Origin: Rhodoferax ferrireducens
Lineage (GTDB): Bacteria > Pseudomonadota > Gammaproteobacteria > Burkholderiales > Burkholderiaceae_C
Reading direction: 5' to 3'
Assembly: GCF_003347515.1 (NCBI RefSeq)
Contig: NZ_QEII01000290.1
Coordinates: 1 to 64,000, forward strand
Length of the DNA stretch: 64,000 nucleotides
Shown: piece after piece, positions 31,502 to 41,280 of the stretch
How the letters are laid out: each line of letters opens with the position of its first letter
Numbering within the stretch: the first letter of the stretch is position 1
Notes under the pieces: model-generated
Seen by the model: the letters and a program-made list of their open reading frames with translations, nothing else
What the model was told of the DNA's origin: nothing
Database searches by the model: none
Translations under genes and position numbers: made by a program

Positions 31502-32491
31502 TTACTTGGTGCCCCAGCACATGTCCAGACCTGTTTTGGTGTCCTTGCTGTCCACGCCCTTGATGGCCTTGGCTGAAATCAGCGTCACGCCAGTGTCGGT
31601 GTAGCCGGACGATTTTTTGCCACCCTTGGCGTAGCTCACACCCGCGGCGACGCCCAGAGCGGCCATCTTCAGGGGGTATTGCTGCGAGGTCGCGTTGATG
31701 ATGCCAGCCGTTGTGTCCTTGATGCCCTGGCAGCCACCGTCCACGGACACGATGGTCACGCCTTTTTCCTTGCCGGCTTTTTTCAGTGCGTTGAACGCGC
31801 CTGCAGCGGCTGGCTCATTGATTGTGTAAACGACATTGATGTCAGGATTTTTTTGCAGGCAGTTTTCCATGGCCGTCTGGCCCTTGGCAGGGTCGCCATA
31901 GCTGTCAGCCATACAGACGATCGCAGCGTCTGTTGACAGCTCGTTGGAGCTGGCATCCGCCGCTGGCAGGCCGAAACCCTTCATGAAGCCGTTGTGACGC
32001 TGTGCGCCCACTGGGTGACCGGGGAACAGGTCAAGCGTGGCAATCTTGGCCGGCTTGCCGCCCATGGCTGCCTTGGCGTACTGGCCAATCAGCACGCCGG
32101 CTTTGTAGTTGTCGGTGGCGAACAAGGCGTCGGCGCCATTGAACGGGCTGTCCAGTGCAATCACTTGCACGCCCTTGGCCTGCAGCTTTTTCACGGTGGG
32201 AATGATCGCATCGCCACTGGCCGTGATCAAAATGGTCTTGGCGCCGGCGGCAGCCATGTTTTCCAGGGCCGTGATCTGGCCGGCGGTGTCGCCGTCGATT
32301 TTTCCGGCAGCGGTCAGCAGCTTGGCGCCGAGTTTCTTGGCTTCAGCGTCGGCGCCTTCCTTCATCTTGACGAAGAAGGGATTGGTTTCAGTTTTGGTGA
32401 TCAGACCGATGACAATTTCGTCGGCCGCAAAAGCGCTGGCGCTGGCGATGGCCAGGGCGGACAGCATCAGACTGGTGGTAATTTTTTTCAA
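31502..32491 (-). CDS. frcB: sugar ABC transporter periplasmic binding protein, FrcB-like
   Basis: A 329-residue exported protein. I chose the TTG at 32491, preceded by GAGGAG, over the earlier TTG at 32506, which overlaps that site. Signal peptide KKITTSLMLSALAIASASAF. It is a type-I periplasmic binding fold: IGLITKTETNPFFVKMKEGA, VIALDSPFNGADALFATDNY, VYTINEPAAAGAFNAL, IVSVDGGCQGI. The layout, including the C-terminal CWGTK, fits fructose/ribose binders of the FrcB type. The first gene of its operon, divergent from the PfkB kinase. Confidence 0.92.
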   Translation of the reverse strand: MKKITTSLMLSALAIASASAFAADEIVIGLITKTETNPFFVKMKEGADAEAKKLGAKLLTAAGKIDGDTAGQITALENMAAAGAKTILITASGDAIIPTVKKLQAKGVQVIALDSPFNGADALFATDNYKAGVLIGQYAKAAMGGKPAKIATLDLFPGHPVGAQRHNGFMKGFGLPAADASSNELSTDAAIVCMADSYGDPAKGQTAMENCLQKNPDINVVYTINEPAAAGAFNALKKAGKEKGVTIVSVDGGCQGIKDTTAGIINATSQQYPLKMAALGVAAGVSYAKGGKKSSGYTDTGVTLISAKAIKGVDSKDTKTGLDMCWGTK

Positions 32492-32558
32492 AGGGAGTCT
32501 CCTCAATTTCGGGCATTCAGTTATTGCAAAAGGGGTCTGGACCCCCGGGAATTTACGC

Positions 32559-32620
32559 TTTACGTTGGAGCGCAGGTCGACTATATTCGGAATGTGATTA
32601 CTAAATCAAGTTACTTTAGT
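32559..32620 (+). promoter_or_regulatory. putative promoter and operator of the sugar kinase gene
   Basis: TTTACG at 32559-32564 and TATATT at 32582-32587 are 17 bases apart. Just downstream, ACTAAA and TTTAGT with a nine-base spacer (32600-32620) form a palindrome in the 5' leader, well placed for repression by the ROK protein. Inference from position. Confidence 0.45.
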
Positions 32621-32621
32621 T

Positions 32622-33653
32622 ATGGAAAACCCTAGTATGGTACAAAAAAATACGCATGTGTTTCAGGTTGCAACCGCTGGTGAAGCGCTGATTGACTTGA
32701 TTCGCAATGAAGACGGCCGGTTCGAGCCCTGTCTCGGCGGTGCGGTCTACAACCTGACCCGCGCGCTGGCCCGCCAGGGGGTTGAAACGCTTTACTTGAA
32801 TCCCCTGTCACGAGACCGCTTTGGTCGGGAGCTGGCGGCGGCGCTGCTGGACGACGGCGTGCACCTGGCCGTGCCCGAGCCCGTGCAGCAAGTAACCTCG
32901 CTCGCGGTGGTCGGCGTGGGGCCGCAAGGTCACCCCGACTACTCGTTTTACCGCGAGGGTGTGGCCGACCGCGCCATCACGGCGGCTGTGATGACGAATG
33001 CCTGCGCCGAGGCCGAAGTCCTGTCGCTGGTGTGCACGGGAGCCCTGGCCTTGTCGCCCGACGATGCCGACATTTATTTGCCCTGGCTGTCCAGCCAGCG
33101 CCAGGCTGGGCGCACGGTGGTGATCGATGCCAACCTGCGCCCCTCGGTCATGCCCAATCTGGAGCTTTACCGCCGACATGTCATGGCGGCCCTGCAATTT
33201 GCCGACGTGATCAAGGCCAGCGATGAGGACCTGGAATGCCTGAATCTGCCCGGCGCCGACGCGTCCGAGCGCGCCATGCACCTGCTGCGCAACAGCCGGG
33301 CACAGATGCTGGCCTTGACCCGTGGCGGCGAGGGCGCCAGCCTGCTGACGCGCCACGGCCAGATGTTTCACGCACGGGAAACCGAAGCGGTGGCCATCGT
33401 CGACACGGTGGGGGCGGGCGACTGCTTTCTGGCCGGGCTGGTGGTGGCCATGCTCGACAACGCGCTGGAGGCGGATTGGGGCTCAACTGAGGTGCCCGAA
33501 GCGCAGGCCAAAGACCTCTTATCCAACGCCATTGCCAGTGCCAGCCTGTGCGTGATGCGCCGGGGCGCCGTGCCCCCCACGCGCGATGAAGTGCGGGCTC
33601 GCTTGGCGGGCCATGCGGTTGATTTCACGGTTGCCGCGCGCGTCATTATTTAA
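32622..33653 (+). CDS. PfkB-family carbohydrate kinase (fructokinase-like)
   Basis: A 343-residue sugar kinase. PfkB signatures: GEALIDLI near the N-terminus, LGGAVYNLTRALARQGV (signature 1 region) and the C-terminal DTVGAGDCFLAGLVVAM, with catalytic Asp in GAGD. It should phosphorylate the sugar brought in by the adjacent FrcBCA transporter, most likely fructose. The start is either the ATG at 32622 or the one at 32637; neither has a strong Shine-Dalgarno. The first gene of a plus-strand pair, nine bases before the FrcK-like gene. Confidence 0.88.
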   Translation: MENPSMVQKNTHVFQVATAGEALIDLIRNEDGRFEPCLGGAVYNLTRALARQGVETLYLNPLSRDRFGRELAAALLDDGVHLAVPEPVQQVTSLAVVGVGPQGHPDYSFYREGVADRAITAAVMTNACAEAEVLSLVCTGALALSPDDADIYLPWLSSQRQAGRTVVIDANLRPSVMPNLELYRRHVMAALQFADVIKASDEDLECLNLPGADASERAMHLLRNSRAQMLALTRGGEGASLLTRHGQMFHARETEAVAIVDTVGAGDCFLAGLVVAMLDNALEADWGSTEVPEAQAKDLLSNAIASASLCVMRRGAVPPTRDEVRARLAGHAVDFTVAARVII

Positions 33654-33661
33654 GGCTACCC

Positions 33662-34294
33662 ATGCACCTTTCACCTGCGTATCTGGATCATCTCGCCCGC
33701 TTTATTGTGCCGGGGCAGCGCAAAATTTTGGGCCTGGTTGCGCCACCGGGCGCGGGCAAATCAACGCTGGCCGAGGCCATGCTGGCTGCATTTCCGGGGG
33801 ATATTCAAATCGTTCCCATGGATGGCTTTCACCTGGCCAATTGTCAGCTGGCCCGGCTGGGTCGGTCTGAGCGCAAGGGCGCGCCCGACACCTTCGATGC
33901 CGCTGGTTTTGCGAGCCTGATGCGCCGCATCAAGGCCCAGCGCGAGGGCGAAATCATCTACGCACCCGACTTTCGGCGGGATCTGGAGGAGGCCGTTGCC
34001 GGCGCCATCGCGGTGGAGGCGCACACACCGCTGATCATCACGGAAGGCAACTACCTGCTATTGGACGAGGGGCCATGGGCCGAGGTTCGCAGCGCGCTCG
34101 ATGAGGTCTGGTATCTGGAGGTGAATGACGCGGTGCGCCAACAACGCCTGCTGGAACGCCATATGCGTTTTGGCCGAAGCCAGGCGCAAGCCCTGGCGTG
34201 GGTGAATCTGACCGATGAACCCAACGCGCGGCGCATTGCACAAACCCGCCATCGCGCCGACCGGGTCGTGCCGTGGGACGAGGAGCAGGCTTAA
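33662..34294 (+). CDS. P-loop nucleoside/nucleotide-type kinase, FrcK-like
   Basis: A 210-residue P-loop protein: Walker A APPGAGKSTLAE, then PMDGFHLAN and DAAGFASLMRRIKAQ, and IITEGNYLLLDEGPWAEV, the pattern of the PanK/uridine kinase-like family. Homologues called FrcK accompany fructose ABC transporters in rhizobia, where the substrate is unclear. Its 3' end overlaps amiC by four bases, convergently. Confidence 0.85.
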   Translation: MHLSPAYLDHLARFIVPGQRKILGLVAPPGAGKSTLAEAMLAAFPGDIQIVPMDGFHLANCQLARLGRSERKGAPDTFDAAGFASLMRRIKAQREGEIIYAPDFRRDLEEAVAGAIAVEAHTPLIITEGNYLLLDEGPWAEVRSALDEVWYLEVNDAVRQQRLLERHMRFGRSQAQALAWVNLTDEPNARRIAQTRHRADRVVPWDEEQA

Positions 34295-35607
34295 ACCGTG
34301 CGATTGCGGGCCAGCGGCGGGTTTTTCGAGAAGTAGCGTTCGATGCCGCGCATCAGGGCACTGGCCAGTTGCTCCTGGTAAGCGTCACTGTTGAGTCTGG
34401 CTTCTTCCTCGGGGTTGCTGATGAAAGCGGCTTCCACCAGCACGCTGGGGATATCGGGCGCCTTGAGCACCGCAAAGCTGGCTTGCTCCACCCTGGGTTT
34501 GTGCAGTTTGCCGACCCGGCCGATTTCGCCCAACATGGCGCCGCCGAGTTTCAGGCTGTCGTTGATTTGCGCGGTGGTGCTCATGTCGAACAGGGCGCGT
34601 TTGACTTGCGCATCCTTGGCCTTGACGTTCAAGCCGCCCACCTGATCGGCCTTGTTTTCCTTGGCGGCCATCCAGCGCGCGGCCGTGCTCGATGCGCCGC
34701 CCTGGCTTAGGGCAAAGACGCTGGCACCTTGCGGCCGGGGTGTGAAAAACGCATCGGCATGCAGGCTGATGAACAAGTCTGCCTGCACATGCCGCGCTTT
34801 TTGCACTCGCACATGCAGTGGCACGAAAAAGTCGGCATCGCGCGTGAGGTAGGCACGCATGGTGTTGCCGTTGATGCTGCTGGCGTTGATGCGGTCGCGC
34901 AGTCGGTGCGCCAGGCGCAACACCACGTCTTTTTCGCGGGTGCCGCCGGGGCCGACGGCGCCGGGGTCTTCACCGCCATGACCGGGGTCCAGCGCAATGA
35001 TGATCAGGCGGTCGGTTTTTTCGGGCGTGTCTGCCTTGGGCTTGGGTGGCGCTGGTTTGGACTCCGGGTCACTACCCTTGGCGACTGGCTTGTCGTGGTG
35101 CTTGGCGATGAGATCGCCCAAGGGGTCGGCGGGGGGATTCGCCGGACTGCTGTCCGTGAACCGCTCGGCAATCAGCGCCTCCAGCGGATCGACCACCTGG
35201 GTCGGATACAGGTCAAACACCAGCCGGTGCTGGTAGGCCGCCACCGGCGTCAGCGTGAACACCTGCGGTGCAATCGCCTGCTTCAAATCCATCACCAGAC
35301 GTACCACACCCGGCGCGTTTTGGGCCACGCGAATCCCGGCAATGTTGGGGTCGTTGGCCGCCACCTTGGCGACCAGTTCCTTCAAGGCCGGATTGAGGTC
35401 GATGCCCTCGATGTCAACCGCCAGACGCGGCGGACTGGCGACAAAAAACTGCTTGACCTTGAGTTGGGTGTCCGATTCGATGGTGACGCGCGAGTACTCG
35501 GGCGCCGGCCATATCCGGACGGCCAGGATGGTGGCGCCACGGGCCAGGTGTTGCCGGCCCAGCAACAGCACCAATACGCCAGACTGCACCAGGCTGCGGC
35601 GCTTCAA
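34291..35607 (-). CDS. amiC: N-acetylmuramoyl-L-alanine amidase, AmiC type
   Basis: A 438-residue periplasmic enzyme that splits septal peptidoglycan during cell separation. A TTG start gives MKRRSLVQSGVLVLLLG, a twin-arginine-like signal. AMIN domain about 30-135; the amidase_3 domain runs from about 195 (ALDPGHGGEDPGAVGPGGTR, Zn ligands His and Glu) through FISLHADAF to VEAAFISNPEEEARL with catalytic Glu. The start overlaps the tsaE stop (TTGA), the common tsaE-amiC pair of betaproteobacteria. Confidence 0.93.
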   Translation of the reverse strand: MKRRSLVQSGVLVLLLGRQHLARGATILAVRIWPAPEYSRVTIESDTQLKVKQFFVASPPRLAVDIEGIDLNPALKELVAKVAANDPNIAGIRVAQNAPGVVRLVMDLKQAIAPQVFTLTPVAAYQHRLVFDLYPTQVVDPLEALIAERFTDSSPANPPADPLGDLIAKHHDKPVAKGSDPESKPAPPKPKADTPEKTDRLIIIALDPGHGGEDPGAVGPGGTREKDVVLRLAHRLRDRINASSINGNTMRAYLTRDADFFVPLHVRVQKARHVQADLFISLHADAFFTPRPQGASVFALSQGGASSTAARWMAAKENKADQVGGLNVKAKDAQVKRALFDMSTTAQINDSLKLGGAMLGEIGRVGKLHKPRVEQASFAVLKAPDIPSVLVEAAFISNPEEEARLNSDAYQEQLASALMRGIERYFSKNPPLARNRTV

Positions 35608-36119
35608 GATTGGCCCTCTTGAGGCATCGCCGGGCTGGTCGCCTGAAGCAAGGCCGCACCAATGTCGGTTTGCGCGCTCAGCGTCACCTGCCGGGCGTCG
35701 TCATCCATCGCGTCGAGGTGAATCGCCAGATCGGCGCGCGGGAGGAAGCCGGCGGCTTTTTCCGGCCACTCGGCCAGCTTGAGGCCGGGGCTGGCGAAGA
35801 TGTCGCGAAAGCCGGCATCTTCCCATTCACGCGGGTCGCTGAAGCGGTAAAAGTCAAAGTGCCAGACGTTGAGGCCCGGCAGTTCATAGGGCTCGACCAC
35901 GGCGTAGGTCGGGCTCTTGACCCGTCCCTGCACGCCCAGGGCACGCAGCAGATGGCGCACCAAGGTGGTCTTGCCGGCGCCCAGGTCGCCGTGCAATTCG
36001 ATGAAGGCGTGGCGCAGGGCAGGCTGCGCCGCCAGGGCCGCGGCAAACAATTGCGTCGCCGCCTCGTCCTGCCAGTACAGGTTTTTTACAATGGGGGTGT
36101 GAGCAATCTCCAAACGCAT
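35604..36119 (-). CDS. tsaE: tRNA threonylcarbamoyladenosine biosynthesis ATPase TsaE
   Basis: A 171-residue ATPase: Walker A GDLGAGKTTLVRHLL, SPTYAVVEPYELPG, HFDFYRF and LAEWPEKA, all TsaE hallmarks. It works with TsaB and TsaD to make t6A37 on tRNAs reading ANN codons. The ATG at 36119 (MRLEIAHTPIVKNLYWQDEA) is chosen over 36182. It overlaps the divergent queG start by about 20 bases. Confidence 0.92.
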   Translation of the reverse strand: MRLEIAHTPIVKNLYWQDEAATQLFAAALAAQPALRHAFIELHGDLGAGKTTLVRHLLRALGVQGRVKSPTYAVVEPYELPGLNVWHFDFYRFSDPREWEDAGFRDIFASPGLKLAEWPEKAAGFLPRADLAIHLDAMDDDARQVTLSAQTDIGAALLQATSPAMPQEGQS

Positions 36120-37217
36120 ATCAGCAGCAGTCAATGGGTGTCCAAAATTCAGGCCTGGGCCCGGGAACTTGGATTCTCCCAAATTGGCGTGGCCGGTGTG
36201 GATTTGTCTTCATCTGAGCAGGGATTATCGGCTTGGCTGGCACGGGGCTTTCATGGTGACATGGGCTACATGGCTGCGCACGGCCTCAAACGCGCCCGCC
36301 CGGCCGAACTGGTGCCCGGCACCGTGAGCGTGATCACGGTCCGGATGGACTACCTGCCTGCCAGCACCACACCCGGCTGGCAGGCGATCGAGTTTGACCG
36401 GTTGACGCGACCCGCCGAGGGCATCGTGTCAGTCTACGCCCGGGGACGCGACTACCACAAGGTTTTGCGTAAGCGCTTGCAACACCTGAGCGATCGCATT
36501 GCCCAAGAGCTGGGGCCGTTTGGTCATCGTGTTTTTACCGATTCGGCGCCGGTGCTGGAGGCCGAGCTGGCGGCGCGCAGCGGCCAGGGCTGGCGCGGCA
36601 AGCACACCTTGCTGCTCAGCCGCGAGGCGGGCTCCATGTTTTTTCTGGGCGAAATTTATGTCGATCTGGCGCTGCCCTTGAGCGAGCCGGTGACGGAGCA
36701 CTGCGGTAGCTGCAGTGCCTGTATCGACATTTGCCCGACGCAGGCGATTGTGGCGCCGCAGCAGCTTGACGCCCGGCGCTGTATCTCCTACCTCACCATC
36801 GAACATGCGGGGCCGATCCCGCTGGAACTGCGCCCCCTGATCGGCAACCGCATTTACGGTTGCGACGACTGCCAGCTGATTTGCCCATGGAACAAGTTCG
36901 CGCAGCGCAGCGCCTTGCCCGATTTTGACGAGCGTCAGGGCCTGGTGGGCAGCCAGCTGGCAACCCTGTTTGCCTGGACCGAAGAAGATTTTCTGCGCTT
37001 CACCGAAGGCAGCCCGATCCGGCGCATCGGGCATGAGCGCTGGTTGAGGAATATCGCGGTGGCTATGGGCAATGCGCTGCGTGCGGGGGCTGATTCCGCG
37101 GGAGGCAAAGCGCAGCGCGATGGGCAAGATGCTGAACTGCTTCAGGCGCTTGCTCTGCGTGCCAGTCACCCCAGCGTGCTTGTGCGCGAGCACGTCGCCT
37201 GGGCGTTGGATATTTAA
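36099..37217 (+). CDS. queG: epoxyqueuosine reductase QueG
   Basis: A 372-residue cobalamin-dependent iron-sulfur enzyme that makes queuosine at the end of its tRNA pathway. I place the start at GTG 36099, since VSNLQTHISSSQWVSKIQAW fits the family N-terminus. Landmarks are VSVYARGRDYHKVLRKRL, the first cluster CGSCSACIDICPTQAI and the second YGCDDCQLICPWNK, giving two [4Fe-4S] centres. A HEAT-like tail ends it. Its 5' end overlaps tsaE divergently. Confidence 0.93.
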   Translation: MSNLQTHISSSQWVSKIQAWARELGFSQIGVAGVDLSSSEQGLSAWLARGFHGDMGYMAAHGLKRARPAELVPGTVSVITVRMDYLPASTTPGWQAIEFDRLTRPAEGIVSVYARGRDYHKVLRKRLQHLSDRIAQELGPFGHRVFTDSAPVLEAELAARSGQGWRGKHTLLLSREAGSMFFLGEIYVDLALPLSEPVTEHCGSCSACIDICPTQAIVAPQQLDARRCISYLTIEHAGPIPLELRPLIGNRIYGCDDCQLICPWNKFAQRSALPDFDERQGLVGSQLATLFAWTEEDFLRFTEGSPIRRIGHERWLRNIAVAMGNALRAGADSAGGKAQRDGQDAELLQALALRASHPSVLVREHVAWALDI

Positions 37218-37281
37218 GCGTTTTAGGCCTCTAGCCCTCGTCCAGTATGCGCAGGAAGCTATAAAAATAATAGTATAAATT

Positions 37282-37686
37282 TCAGACTGCAGATGCTGCC
37301 AAAGTTTCATACAGCTCCAGCGGTAAGTCGTCTGGGTCGGCAAAAAAAGTGAAGCGCTGGCCCGTGAACTCATCCACGCGCACCGGTTCAACCGTCACCC
37401 CTTTCGACTGGAGATGCGCCACGCTGGCATTCAGGTCTGCCACGGCAAAAGCCAGGTGTCGCAGGCCGCAGGCCTCGGGGTAGGACGGGCGCGCGGGGGC
37501 GCCGGGAAAGGAGAACAATTCGAGCTGCGTGCCGTCGGGCAGCGCCAGGTCGAGCTTGTAGGACTGGCGCGTCGCGCGGTAGGTCTCGGCGACGATTTTT
37601 AAACCCAGCACCTCGGTGTAAAACTGCTTGGACCGCTCATAGTCGGCGCAGATGATGGCGGCATGGTGTATGCGGGAGAGTTTCAT
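37282..37686 (-). CDS. VOC-family protein (GloA2/YaeR-like)
   Basis: A 134-residue vicinal-oxygen-chelate protein with two beta-alpha-beta-beta-beta modules: MKLSRIHHAAIICADYERSK at the start, GLRHLAFAVADLNASV in the middle, and FFADPDDLPLELYE with the C-terminal metal-binding Glu. His7/8, Glu54-region and His residues could bind a metal. YaeR-like proteins are glyoxalase-related with unknown substrates. Alone between convergent queG and the AEC transporter gene. Confidence 0.88.
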   Translation of the reverse strand: MKLSRIHHAAIICADYERSKQFYTEVLGLKIVAETYRATRQSYKLDLALPDGTQLELFSFPGAPARPSYPEACGLRHLAFAVADLNASVAHLQSKGVTVEPVRVDEFTGQRFTFFADPDDLPLELYETLAASAV

Positions 37687-37737
37687 GCGTGTGCTGCCGT
37701 CCTTATGTGAAGCCTGTGGCGAATTGATGGGATCGGG

Positions 37738-38649
37738 CTAAAGCGACCCCAGCACGCCGAGCGCAAACGGCAAACTTACCATGCCCAGCAGCGTGGACAG
37801 CGTGACCAGCCCGGCCACGTAGGCGCCGTCATAGCCCATGCGTGCTGCCAGCACATAGCAGCTGGAGGCGGTCGGCAAGGCGGAGAAGGCCAGTAAAACG
37901 GTGGTTTGCACCGGATCGAGCTGAAACAGGTGTGCGAACCCCAGTGCCACCAGGGGCAGCAAGAAATGACGGATGGCCAGCACCGCCACGGCCAACGCCT
38001 TGGCTTTGCTGAGCGCACCGAACTGCATGCCGGCGCCGGCTGCCATCAGGCCCAGTGCCAGTGAGGCTGCGCCAATGCGGCTGACTGTGGGCTCCAGCCA
38101 GACCGGCAGCGCAAAGCCCAACAGGTTCGCCGTCAGGCCGGATGCCGTGCCAATGATGAGCGGGTTGCGCGCCAATTCACGCAGGAAACCGCGCTGGGCA
38201 TGGCGCGCCATGGGCCACACGGCACCAACGTTGAAAAGCGGCACACACACGCCTATCAGTACCGCAATCAAGAGTAAGCCCTGGGGCCCGGCCAGCCGCT
38301 CCGCCAAGGCCAGGCCGATGAAGGAATTGAAACGAAAAGCCACTTGTGCGCTGGCCGCGTGTTCCCGTTTAGGGATATGGCGGCCCAGCCACGGCCAATG
38401 CGGGAGCGAATAGGCCAGCGCGATGCCGGTCAGCCCCATGGCCCAACCGGCACCGATCAGGCTGGAGGCTGCGCTGATGTCCAGTGGGCTTTTCACAATC
38501 GAATGAAACAGCAGGACCGGGAAGAACAGGAAGTACACCAGGGTCTCGACCTGTTCCCACACCGTGCGGTTGAGGGCGGTGTAACGGCATACGAGGTAGC
38601 CACACAGAATCAGGGAAAAATCGGGGAAAAGAAGTTGAGCGTAATTCAC
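37738..38649 (-). CDS. AEC-family transporter (auxin efflux carrier-like)
   Basis: A 303-residue protein with about ten hydrophobic helices in two inverted halves, as in the AEC family. Landmarks are FNSFIGLALAERLAG, ARNPLIIGTASGLTANLLGF and the C-terminal SALPTASSCYVLAARMGYD. Bacterial AEC proteins transport organic acids such as malate or malonate; the substrate here is unknown. It is divergent from the chalcone-isomerase-like gene, with about 100 bp between. Confidence 0.9.
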   Translation of the reverse strand: MNYAQLLFPDFSLILCGYLVCRYTALNRTVWEQVETLVYFLFFPVLLFHSIVKSPLDISAASSLIGAGWAMGLTGIALAYSLPHWPWLGRHIPKREHAASAQVAFRFNSFIGLALAERLAGPQGLLLIAVLIGVCVPLFNVGAVWPMARHAQRGFLRELARNPLIIGTASGLTANLLGFALPVWLEPTVSRIGAASLALGLMAAGAGMQFGALSKAKALAVAVLAIRHFLLPLVALGFAHLFQLDPVQTTVLLAFSALPTASSCYVLAARMGYDGAYVAGLVTLSTLLGMVSLPFALGVLGSL

Positions 38650-38752
38650 TCGACGAGAATACCAGCGAACGCTGCCGTTCTGCGGGTTTGCCCCTATGGG
38701 TTAACCACATGGGAGGGTGGCCCCTGAATAGTTACCATAGGTTTAGCTAAAC

Positions 38753-39331
38753 ATGAAATCCACCACCCTGATTGCCCCCGTTTTGTGCCTTGCCGCCTTG
38801 GTTGCGCCATGGGCCGGCGCGGCCACGCTGGAAGGACAGCGCTTCGAGGACAGCACCCGGCTGGCCAACAGTGAGTTGCGGCTCAATGGCCTGGGTCTGC
38901 GGGCGGTGTTCATCATCAAGGGCTATGTGGCGGGGCTGTATCTCAACGAGAAAGCCACCACGCTGCAGGAAGTGGCCGCCATGGCCGGACCCAAACGCCT
39001 GCAACTGCGCATGCTGCGCAGTGCCGGCCCGGACGACTTTAACAACGCCCTGGTCGCGGGTATCCGCAAGAATGCCAGCGACGCCGAGTTGGCCCGACTG
39101 AATGAACGCATCGGTCAACTGGAGCGCACCATCAATGCCATCGGTGCCACGGTGACCGGCGATGTCATCAACCTCGACTATGTGCCTGAACGCGGCACCA
39201 CGCTGGCCGTGAATGGCACCGTCAAGGGTGCAGCCATCGCGGGGCCTGATTTTTACAATGCCGTGCTCGGCATTTTTGTCGGGGATCACCCGGTGGACAC
39301 ACGGCTCAAGAAAGGTCTCTTGGGGCAGTAA
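38753..39331 (+). CDS. chalcone isomerase-like exported protein
   Basis: A 192-residue protein with signal peptide [20 protein letters not shown], ending GAA. The body matches the bacterial chalcone_isomerase-like family: [42 protein letters not shown] and the C-terminal [17 protein letters not shown]. Despite the fold name these periplasmic proteins probably bind fatty-acid-like molecules, not flavonoids. A tricarboxylate-receptor gene follows 56 bp downstream. Confidence 0.88.
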   Translation: MKSTTLIAPVLCLAALVAPWAGAATLEGQRFEDSTRLANSELRLNGLGLRAVFIIKGYVAGLYLNEKATTLQEVAAMAGPKRLQLRMLRSAGPDDFNNALVAGIRKNASDAELARLNERIGQLERTINAIGATVTGDVINLDYVPERGTTLAVNGTVKGAAIAGPDFYNAVLGIFVGDHPVDTRLKKGLLGQ

Positions 39332-39387
39332 TCTGCACCCATGGATCAAACGTTTTTGTCACCAACCTTTGTCAGGAGAAAAATCAC

Positions 39388-40350
39388 ATGCAACGCCGCT
39401 CCCTCTTCGCCTTGAGTCTGCTGTGTGCCGCCACTTCGGTGATGGCGCAGGGCTATCCCAACAAGATCATCAAGCTGCAGGTGCCGTTTGCGCCGGGTGG
39501 CACCACCGACATCATTGCGCGAACGATCTCGGATGCGCTAGGCAAGGCATTGGGCCAGACAGTGGTCGTGGAGAACAAGGCTGGCGGCGGCGGCATTATT
39601 GGTGCCAACGAGACGGCCAAGGCCGCGCCTGATGGCTACTCGCTGGGCATGGCCACCGTGTCCACCACGGCGGCCAATCCCGCGATCAACCCCCGCACAC
39701 CGTACAACCCGCTGACTGACTTCACGCCCATCATCAACATTGCGGCCACCCCCAATGTGATTGCCGTGCACCCCAGTTTTCCGGCGAAAGACTACAAAGG
39801 CTTTGTTGCCGAACTGAAGAAGAGCCCGGGCAAATACTCCTATTCGTCGTCGGGCACCGGCGGCATTGGGCACTTACAGATGGAGCTGTACAAGAATTTG
39901 AGTGGCACGTTCGTGACCCACATTCCCTACCGTGGCGCCGGCCCAGCTTTGAATGACACCGTGGCTGGCCAGGTGCCCATGTTGTTTGACAACCTGCCAT
40001 CTGCCTTGCCCTTCATCCAGTCCAACCGACTGGTGCCCATTGTGGTGGCGGCTCCCCAGCGGCTGGCACAACTGCCGAACGTGCCGACCTTCAAGGAGGT
40101 AGGGCTGGAGCCGGTGAACCGCATGGCTTACTACGGAATTTTGGGGCCCAAAGGCATGCCCAAGGATGTGGTGGACAAGATCAACGCTGGTGTGCGCAAG
40201 GCGCTGGAAGACCCGGCCGTGAAAAAACGGATCGAAGAAACGGGTTCCTTCATCATTGGCAACACGCCCGAGCAGTTCGCAGCGCAGATCAAGGCCGAGT
40301 ACGAGGTCTACAAAAAAGTGGTTGATTCGGCAAAACTCAAACTCGATTGA
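39388..40350 (+). CDS. Bug-family solute-binding protein (TctC-like)
   Basis: A 320-residue periplasmic receptor with signal peptide [20 protein letters not shown]. Family hallmarks: [52 protein letters not shown] and [20 protein letters not shown]. Bug proteins bind carboxylates and may feed a tripartite tricarboxylate transporter, but no TctA/TctB is adjacent, an 'orphan' arrangement common in Burkholderiales. The ligand cannot be told. Its stop overlaps the xerD start (TTGA). Confidence 0.92.
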   Translation: MQRRSLFALSLLCAATSVMAQGYPNKIIKLQVPFAPGGTTDIIARTISDALGKALGQTVVVENKAGGGGIIGANETAKAAPDGYSLGMATVSTTAANPAINPRTPYNPLTDFTPIINIAATPNVIAVHPSFPAKDYKGFVAELKKSPGKYSYSSSGTGGIGHLQMELYKNLSGTFVTHIPYRGAGPALNDTVAGQVPMLFDNLPSALPFIQSNRLVPIVVAAPQRLAQLPNVPTFKEVGLEPVNRMAYYGILGPKGMPKDVVDKINAGVRKALEDPAVKKRIEETGSFIIGNTPEQFAAQIKAEYEVYKKVVDSAKLKLD

Positions 40351-41261
40351 GCACCGAGGCGCCGCATGGGGATGCGTCTATCGACGCATTCATTGACGCC
40401 TTGTGGCTGGAAGAGGGCTTGTCCAAAAACACCCTCTCGGCTTACCGGCGCGATTTGACGCTGTATGCAGCCTGGCTCCAGGGCCGCCAGCGGCTGTTAA
40501 CGGACACGGTTGAGAACGACCTGAACGGCTACTTTGCCGCGCAGCACAACGCGACCAAGGCGACCACAGCGAACCGGCGCCTGACTGTTTTCAAGCGGTA
40601 CTTCCGCTGGGCCTTGCGTGAGCATTTGATCGATTCTGATCCGACGCTCAAGCTGCAGGCTGCCAAGCAGGCGCTGCGGGTGCCCAAGACCTTGACCGAA
40701 TCACAAGTCGAGGCCTTGCTGGCCGCGCCTGACACCAGTACCGATTTGGGCGTGCGTGACCGCACCATGCTGGAGTTGATGTATGCCAGTGGCCTGCGGG
40801 TCAGCGAGTTGGTGACGCTCAAGGTGTTCAATGTGAGCTTGTCGGAAAACGTGTTGCGCGTATTTGGCAAAGGCAACAAGGAGCGGCTGGTGCCCTTTGG
40901 CGAGGTCGCCAGTGTCTGGCTCACGCAGTACCTGGCCAGATCCCGCCCCGGTCTGCTGGCGGGCAAGCAGACTGAAGACCTGTTTGTGACCTTGCGCGGC
41001 GTCAACCCCGGCACGGCCATGAGCCGCGTGATGTTCTGGATGATTGTGAAAAAATATGCGCGCGGCGCGGGCATCACGGCACCGTTATCACCGCATACCT
41101 TGCGTCATGCTTTTGCCACGCACCTGCTGAACCACGGTGCGGATTTGCGCGCAGTGCAGATGTTGCTCGGTCATGCCGACATTTCGACCACAACCATCTA
41201 CACCCATGTGGCACGCGAACGACTCAAGACCTTGCATGCCCAGCATCATCCGCGCGGGTAG
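40347..41261 (+). CDS. xerD: site-specific tyrosine recombinase XerD
   Basis: A 304-residue recombinase that resolves chromosome dimers at dif with XerC. TTG start overlapping the preceding stop. N-terminal SAM-like domain ([20 protein letters not shown]); catalytic residues are in order: Arg in [12 protein letters not shown], Lys in [12 protein letters not shown], HxxR in [12 protein letters not shown], His in [15 protein letters not shown], with nucleophile Tyr. No mobile-element context, so the housekeeping XerD is the best call. Confidence 0.93.
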   Translation: MSTEAPHGDASIDAFIDALWLEEGLSKNTLSAYRRDLTLYAAWLQGRQRLLTDTVENDLNGYFAAQHNATKATTANRRLTVFKRYFRWALREHLIDSDPTLKLQAAKQALRVPKTLTESQVEALLAAPDTSTDLGVRDRTMLELMYASGLRVSELVTLKVFNVSLSENVLRVFGKGNKERLVPFGEVASVWLTQYLARSRPGLLAGKQTEDLFVTLRGVNPGTAMSRVMFWMIVKKYARGAGITAPLSPHTLRHAFATHLLNHGADLRAVQMLLGHADISTTTIYTHVARERLKTLHAQHHPRG

Positions 41262-41280
41262 CGGCGGCGGGCGGGTTGTT

